Shown: in pieces, positions 7,004 through 10,266 of the stretch
Numbering within the stretch: position 1 is the stretch's first letter
Layout of the letters: each line of letters opens with the position of its first letter
Source of the DNA: Clostridiales bacterium
Lineage (GTDB): Bacteria > Bacillota > Clostridia > Tissierellales > Sedimentibacteraceae
Direction: 5' to 3'
Length of the DNA stretch: 10,266 bases
Assembly: GCA_003483345.1 (NCBI GenBank)
Contig: DMWH01000156.1
Location: 1,401-11,666 of the forward strand
Program-made: the position numbers and the translations under genes
Notes under the pieces: model-generated
What the model was told of the DNA's origin: nothing
Databases searched by the model: none
What the model saw: the letters and a program-made list of their open reading frames with translations, nothing else

Positions 7004-7660
7004 ATGTCGCAATATTTAACCTTAAAAGATCATGTATACAATTATATATCATCTAAGATAAATGACGGTTCTTTAAAGCCGCAAGACAAAATAAATGAAC
7101 AACAAATTTCCGATGAACTTGAAATAAGCAGAACACCAATCAGAGAAGCCCTGATTCAATTGGCATCGGAAGGATATTTAGAAAATAGAGCTCGTAAAGG
7201 TTTTCGCGTAAGGAGTTTAGATTATGAGAAAACAAAAGAACTCTATGAAATAATTGGATTGTTGGATGGAAGAATAGCTTACATGACGGTAGATTTAATT
7301 AATGACAACCATTTAAAAAATATGCGATTTCTGGCAGATTCGATGGCATCGGCAATCGAGCAGGGTCTTAACCAAAAATATTATGAACTTCAAATAGAAT
7401 TTCATAATATATATACTGATTTATACAATAATCAAGAAATGATTAATTTATTAAATAAACTAAAAAAGAATTTTATGCGCAAATATTATTTTTTTGAAAC
7501 AAAAACTGATGAAAAAGCTATACTAAAGAAAACAAACGACCAGCACTATGAAATTATCAGGTTATTTGAAGAAAAGAAAAAAGAAGAATTGGAACGATAT
7601 ATCAGGGATATTCATTGGGCTGTCGATATAGCCATATATGATTCTTTACAAAATTATTAA
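7004..7660 (+). CDS. GntR-family (FadR/FCD subfamily) transcriptional regulator
   Basis: This is a 218-residue one-component regulator. The N-terminal winged helix-turn-helix covers about residues 6-72 of the longer reading, with the recognition region ISDELEISRTPIREAL (39-54) and the wing ending in GFRV. The C-terminal FCD ligand domain (about 80-212) keeps the D/H/H/H metal-type residues D92, H138, H185 and H208, which in this family commonly hold a metal that contacts carboxylate effectors. An in-frame ATG at 6992 would add four residues (MEKK), but no ribosome binding site precedes it. TGGAGA (6993-6998) sits at proper distance from the ATG at 7004, so I prefer that start. The gene is divergent from the DDAH operon and convergent with the second hydrolase. 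Palindromes at all three promoters suggest that it controls both and itself, with an arginine-like acid as a possible effector. Confidence 0.92.
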   Translation: MSQYLTLKDHVYNYISSKINDGSLKPQDKINEQQISDELEISRTPIREALIQLASEGYLENRARKGFRVRSLDYEKTKELYEIIGLLDGRIAYMTVDLINDNHLKNMRFLADSMASAIEQGLNQKYYELQIEFHNIYTDLYNNQEMINLLNKLKKNFMRKYYFFETKTDEKAILKKTNDQHYEIIRLFEEKKKEELERYIRDIHWAVDIAIYDSLQNY

Positions 7661-7661
7661 A

Positions 7662-7695
7662 AAATAACGGCACTGACTAAGTGTCGTTATTTTTT
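7662..7695 (+). terminator. Bidirectional terminator between gntR and the second hydrolase
   Basis: AAATAACGGCACT (7662-7674) pairs with AGTGTCGTTATTT (7680-7692), 13 bp with one G-U pair, around a five-base loop. Ts continue to 7695 on the plus strand and an A-run on the left supplies the T-run for minus-strand reading. The hairpin begins right after the gntR stop codon and serves both convergent genes. Confidence 0.85.
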
Positions 7696-7726
7696 ATATT
7701 ATAGTCATACTTTGTGTCATATACTC

Positions 7727-8608
7727 TTAATTCTTTATTCTTAATAAAGGAGCTGTCATACAAGTTGCTCCGCCATTTCCCGGAAGAGATATGTGCTGTC
7801 CTTCATACTCGTGAACTTCTACGCCCTCATTTAACAGTTTTTTCTTAATGTCGGGATTTCCCTTGAGCAATACAACCTTTCTAGGCTCAATAGTAAGTAC
7901 ATTACATCCTAGAGGCATATATTCGTCATCTATTACTTCAATCAATTTTATACCTTTCTTAATCAACATCTGTCTAAAAAACACCGGCATATATCTGGAG
8001 TATACTACCGCAAGATCTTTGTCTATGGGACTTATAACAGACATTAAATGAAGACATTCTTCTTCATTATTGCCATGTGGCATCGGCACTACTATTACTT
8101 CATCAACCAAGTCTTTAACCAATTCTTTAAACTGCCTGATTCCCTCATCGTTGGTACGGTAACCCCTTCCGATTGCAACTCTGTTATCCTCTAACCACAG
8201 TACATCACCACCCTCAACGGTTCCTTCTCCGGTTATCTCGCCCAAAATTGGAACTCCTATACTCTCTAAGTAAACCTTCATAGCCATTGGTTCGTTTTTT
8301 CTGGCATTCTTGCCCATATTAAGAATAATCGCACCTTTTTCGGTAAACTTAACACTATCATGTGTATAAATAGAGTCGAGTCCGGATTCTTCATCCTTGG
8401 GTAATAATCTCACATCCGGTACCAATTTTTTTATTAGAGCTTCAAATGCATCGTATTCTTCTACACATTTGTTGTAATCAGGGCAAGAAAAAAAACCCCA
8501 CTTCTGCCAATTCTCATTCAAGTATTCCTGGCTGACATATGCTTCTCTTGCATGCTTAATAACTATAGTTTGGATTTTGTCAACCATTGAGCGACTACCA
8601 ACTTCCAT
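7727..8608 (-). CDS. Second guanidino-group hydrolase of the pentein superfamily (COG1834-like), substrate unknown
   Basis: This 293-residue protein shares the arginine deiminase/DDAH fold but belongs to a different branch from the 256-residue neighbour. The catalytic residues are present: C283 in NGGATCMTAPL near the end, H187 in CLHLM, and E132 in EGGD (132-135). D84 in YTHDSV is the equivalent of the guanidinium-binding acid. RTNDEG (151-156) matches the RTNEEG of the neighbour. An N-terminal extension and longer inserts account for the extra 37 residues. Members of this group are annotated as amidinotransferase, dimethylargininase or arginine dihydrolase (as in cyanobacterial ArgZ/AgrE), and I cannot choose among them. 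GAGAGG lies seven bases before the ATG. It is a single-gene unit with its own strong promoter and a perfect operator-like palindrome, and it is convergent with gntR. From context it acts in the same pathway as the DDAH-like enzyme, perhaps on another derivative or the next intermediate. Confidence 0.82.
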   Translation of the reverse strand: MEVGSRSMVDKIQTIVIKHAREAYVSQEYLNENWQKWGFFSCPDYNKCVEEYDAFEALIKKLVPDVRLLPKDEESGLDSIYTHDSVKFTEKGAIILNMGKNARKNEPMAMKVYLESIGVPILGEITGEGTVEGGDVLWLEDNRVAIGRGYRTNDEGIRQFKELVKDLVDEVIVVPMPHGNNEEECLHLMSVISPIDKDLAVVYSRYMPVFFRQMLIKKGIKLIEVIDDEYMPLGCNVLTIEPRKVVLLKGNPDIKKKLLNEGVEVHEYEGQHISLPGNGGATCMTAPLLRIKN

Positions 8609-8627
8609 TTTTAGACCTCTCTTTCAT

Positions 8628-8641
8628 TATTGTATACAATA
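8628..8641. promoter_or_regulatory. Perfect operator-like palindrome in the leader of the second hydrolase gene
   Basis: TATTGTATACAATA (8628-8641) is a perfect 14-bp palindrome with a GTATAC centre, of the kind bound by GntR/FadR regulators. A partial repeat, TTGTATATTT, follows at 8644-8653. It lies about 20-30 bases downstream of the predicted transcription start, where a bound repressor would block elongation. Variants occur at 6788-6799 and 6932-6941. Confidence 0.6.
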
Positions 8642-8666
8642 TTTTGTATATTTTATTTTTGTTTTT

Positions 8667-8696
8667 ATTATAAATAATACCAGTAGACATTGTCAA
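8667..8696 (-). promoter_or_regulatory. Consensus promoter of the second hydrolase gene
   Basis: On the minus strand, TTGACA (8696-8691) and TATAAT (8672-8667), both perfect consensus hexamers, are 18 bp apart. The start would be near 8660, leaving a leader of about 52 bases that contains the palindrome at 8628-8641. A perfect promoter held off by a downstream operator suggests tight induction. Confidence 0.7.
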
Positions 8697-8760
8697 GTAA
8701 ATTATACTTAAATCAAGTAGTTCTTTTTATCGTTAAGGATGATTATTAATTTCTCATACA

Positions 8761-8795
8761 AAAAAACTCTACAAATGCATAAAACATTTGTAGAG
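8761..8795 (-). terminator. Intrinsic terminator of the tcdA-type gene
   Basis: CTCTACAAATG (8767-8777) and CATTTGTAGAG (8785-8795) form a perfect 11-bp stem with a seven-base loop. On the minus strand it is followed by six Ts (8766-8761). It lies about 30 bases after the stop codon of the gene at 8824-9576 and separates it from the second hydrolase gene. Confidence 0.85.
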
Positions 8796-8823
8796 GATAT
8801 ATATGAAAATTATTCGTTAACTT

Positions 8824-9576
8824 TTATATGCCGGCTATAATATCTTTAACAACCTCGCTTGCAATAATCAGCCCTGCTGCAGAAGGTACAAATGATACAC
8901 TTCCCGGTATTGCACGTCTTTGGGTGCATTTTCTTGTGGTTCCGGGCGGGCATACGCAGCTGTCCTTGCAGCTGTCTTCATCGCAACTTGGAGTCAGAGG
9001 TTTTTCTTTTGAATATACTACCTTTAAATTTTCAATACCCCGCCTTTTTAATTCATGACGCAATACCTTTGCTAAGGGGTCTACCGATGTTTTGTAAATA
9101 TCGGCAACTTCAAAGGCAGTGGGATTTAATTTGTTTCCTGCTCCCATGCTGCTGATAATGGGAATATTGTTTTTTTTTGCTCTTACTATCAATTCTATTT
9201 TAGCGGTAACAGTATCAACTGCATCTACAATATAATCATAAGAAGTTAAATCATATTCATCCGCATTGTCAGGCATGTAAAAAACCTGGTAAGTTGCTGT
9301 ACTGGCTTTTGGATTTATTTCCTTAATCCTTTCTGCCATCACTTCAACCTTCTTCCTGCCAATGGTTTTTCTTGTTGCAATTAACTGCCTGTTTATGTTT
9401 GTTATGCATACTTTGTCGTCATCAAACAGTGCAAAATTTCCTACGCCGCATCTTGCCAAAGCTTCAACAACAAATGTGCCTACTCCTCCGATGCCGAATA
9501 CTGCAACTGTGGAAGAGCTTAATTTTTCCATTGCTTGTTTACCTAATAGTAGCTGTGTTCTTGAAAATTCGTTCAT
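8824..9576 (-). CDS. tcdA: tRNA threonylcarbamoyladenosine dehydratase (TcdA/CsdL type, ThiF/MoeB/HesA fold)
   Basis: This 250-residue cytoplasmic E1-like enzyme is expected to use ATP to convert t6A37 of tRNAs to its cyclic form ct6A. The protein begins with the RTQLLLG segment (6-12) usual for this family, then the nucleotide-binding GIGGVG loop (28-33), an acidic strand end (D52-D54), NINRQL (60-65) with the family Arg, DAVDT (118-122), SSMGAGN (142-148) and the C-terminal PGSVSFVPSAAGL (224-236). Length and motif order favour TcdA over MoeB or ThiF. Five cysteines (198, 203, 207, 209, 217) cluster just before the conserved C-terminal block and might bind a metal. AAAGGATAA precedes the ATG. 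The upstream neighbour on the same strand is separated by 178 bp that includes a repeat element, so it probably has its own promoter. Another ThiF-family activity is the alternative. Confidence 0.85.
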   Translation of the reverse strand: MNEFSRTQLLLGKQAMEKLSSSTVAVFGIGGVGTFVVEALARCGVGNFALFDDDKVCITNINRQLIATRKTIGRKKVEVMAERIKEINPKASTATYQVFYMPDNADEYDLTSYDYIVDAVDTVTAKIELIVRAKKNNIPIISSMGAGNKLNPTAFEVADIYKTSVDPLAKVLRHELKRRGIENLKVVYSKEKPLTPSCDEDSCKDSCVCPPGTTRKCTQRRAIPGSVSFVPSAAGLIIASEVVKDIIAGI

Positions 9577-9621
9577 ATTATCCTTTCTTTTTATGTCATT
9601 GTTATGAGTAACCCATAGAGC

Positions 9622-9705
9622 GTCATTCTGAACCCTAGGTGAAGAATCTCATCTTTTAAAATCTGAGATCCTTCGCTTACGCTCAGGATGACACGGGCTG
9701 CGCCC
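9622..9705. repeat. Small imperfect inverted-repeat element (REP/MITE-like) plus adjoining hairpin
   Basis: GTCATTCTGA...GAAGAATCTCA on the left (9622-9651) is largely complementary to TGAGATCCTTCG...CTCAGGATGAC on the right (9664-9692), with a short TTTTAAAA-containing centre. An 11-base hairpin, GGGC-TGC-GCCC (9695-9705), follows directly. Dispersed elements with GTCATTCTGA ends and GAAGAATCTCA arms are, from general knowledge, common between genes of clostridia and other bacteria. It carries no coding frame. It sits between two minus-strand genes and might act as a transcript-end or processing structure. Right-arm wording nearly identical to such elements suggests a non-autonomous element. 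Confidence 0.6.
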
Positions 9706-9754
9706 TCAAAATTACAATTATTAATAAAAGTTACAAATCTTTGATTGCTCTTTA

Positions 9755-10222
9755 TCACCAATTTTTACATACATCAATCCAGGTGTTGCTTTTTGATGTT
9801 TCCTCCAATTCATCAAGGGTGAGCTCTATTGCAGAGTTACCGCTTCCACAGGCAGGAAACATAGTTTCAAATCTTTTCATTGATACATCCAAGTAAACTT
9901 TTACATTATCAGGCAGTGCAAAAGGACAAACCCCTCCGACTTCATGTCCGGTGAATTTTTTTGTATCTTCAGGTGAAAGCATTCTTGCTTTAAACCCGAA
10001 ATAATCTTTGAATTTTCTATTATCTATCTTTGCATCTCCTGCTACTACTATTACCATTGCTCCATCACCGTTATAAAATGATAATGATTTTGCAATTCTC
10101 GCTTCCTCCGTATCTAAGGCCAGAGCAGCCAACTCTACGGTCGCTGTTGATTCGTCCATTTCTTTTATGTCATTTTCCTTGTTAAATTGTTTTAAATACT
10201 CTCTTACCTTTTCTACTGACAT
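9755..10222 (-). CDS. YbaK/EbsC-family aminoacyl-tRNA deacylase
   Basis: This 155-residue single-domain protein of the YbaK/ProX editing family is expected to hydrolyse mischarged tRNA in trans, typically Cys-tRNA(Pro) or Ala-tRNA(Pro). Family motifs are visible: EARIAKSLSF (40-49) with the catalytic-site lysine K45, VVAGDAKID (59-67), the TGHEVGGVCPF loop (91-101) and the FPACGSGNSAIEL block (122-134). The length is typical. AGGAGGG lies just before the ATG. TTGACA on the minus strand at the very edge of the window (10266-10261) may be part of its promoter, but no good -10 is seen. PrdX, a relative found in clostridial proline reductase operons, belongs to this family; nothing here suggests a link to that pathway. 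Substrate specificity cannot be read from the sequence. Confidence 0.88.
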   Translation of the reverse strand: MSVEKVREYLKQFNKENDIKEMDESTATVELAALALDTEEARIAKSLSFYNGDGAMVIVVAGDAKIDNRKFKDYFGFKARMLSPEDTKKFTGHEVGGVCPFALPDNVKVYLDVSMKRFETMFPACGSGNSAIELTLDELEETSKSNTWIDVCKNW

Positions 10223-10266
10223 TTTTCCCTCCTAATACTTCTTTATGCTATCTATCGCTATGTCAA

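Noticed and set aside
8828..9155. Two overlapping plus-strand reading frames opposite the tcdA-type gene
   Set aside because: They are low-complexity antisense translations without ribosome binding sites, lying wholly over a well-supported conserved gene.
9362..9611. Plus-strand reading frames opposite the 5' part of the tcdA-type gene
   Set aside because: They are antisense shadows with no ribosome binding site and no recognisable domain.

Overview
The window is AT-rich, low-GC Gram-positive-type DNA. Strong AGGAGG-like ribosome binding sites stand in front of nearly every gene, and there are compact intrinsic terminators with T-runs and sigma-A-like promoters. The gene content fits an anaerobic, amino-acid-fermenting member of the Clostridia/Tissierellia. 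That placement is an inference from composition and gene content; no taxonomic marker lies in the window.

Layout. Positions 1-120 carry the GC-richer 3' end of a probable structured RNA ending in an intrinsic terminator. Next comes a 597-residue DUF4153 membrane protein (291-2084, + strand). It converges, through a shared hairpin terminator at about 2183-2220, on a four-gene minus-strand cluster read from 6712 down to 2250: a dimethylargininase-like hydrolase, a class I/II aminotransferase, a D-2-hydroxyacid dehydrogenase and a sodium:solute symporter. A divergent GntR/FCD regulator (7004-7660, +) lies upstream. It converges on a second, different hydrolase of the same guanidino-group fold (7727-8608, -). 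The rest is housekeeping: a TcdA-type tRNA threonylcarbamoyladenosine dehydratase (8824-9576, -), a small inverted-repeat element (9622-9705), and a YbaK/EbsC aminoacyl-tRNA deacylase (9755-10222, -).

How the genes may work together. The block 2250-8608 looks like one catabolic locus. The symporter would import an arginine-like, probably N-modified, compound. One or both hydrolases would remove or hydrolyse its guanidino group. The aminotransferase would convert the resulting amino acid to a 2-oxo acid, and the dehydrogenase would reduce that to a D-2-hydroxy acid, disposing of NADH as in Stickland-type reductive branches. Copies of a palindrome close to ATTGTATACAAT lie at both hydrolase promoters and beside the regulator's own promoter, so the GntR protein probably controls all three units. 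The protein families are well supported by catalytic residues. The substrate, the pathway order and the regulon are inferences.

No CRISPR array, tRNA, rRNA, transposase or phage gene was seen.
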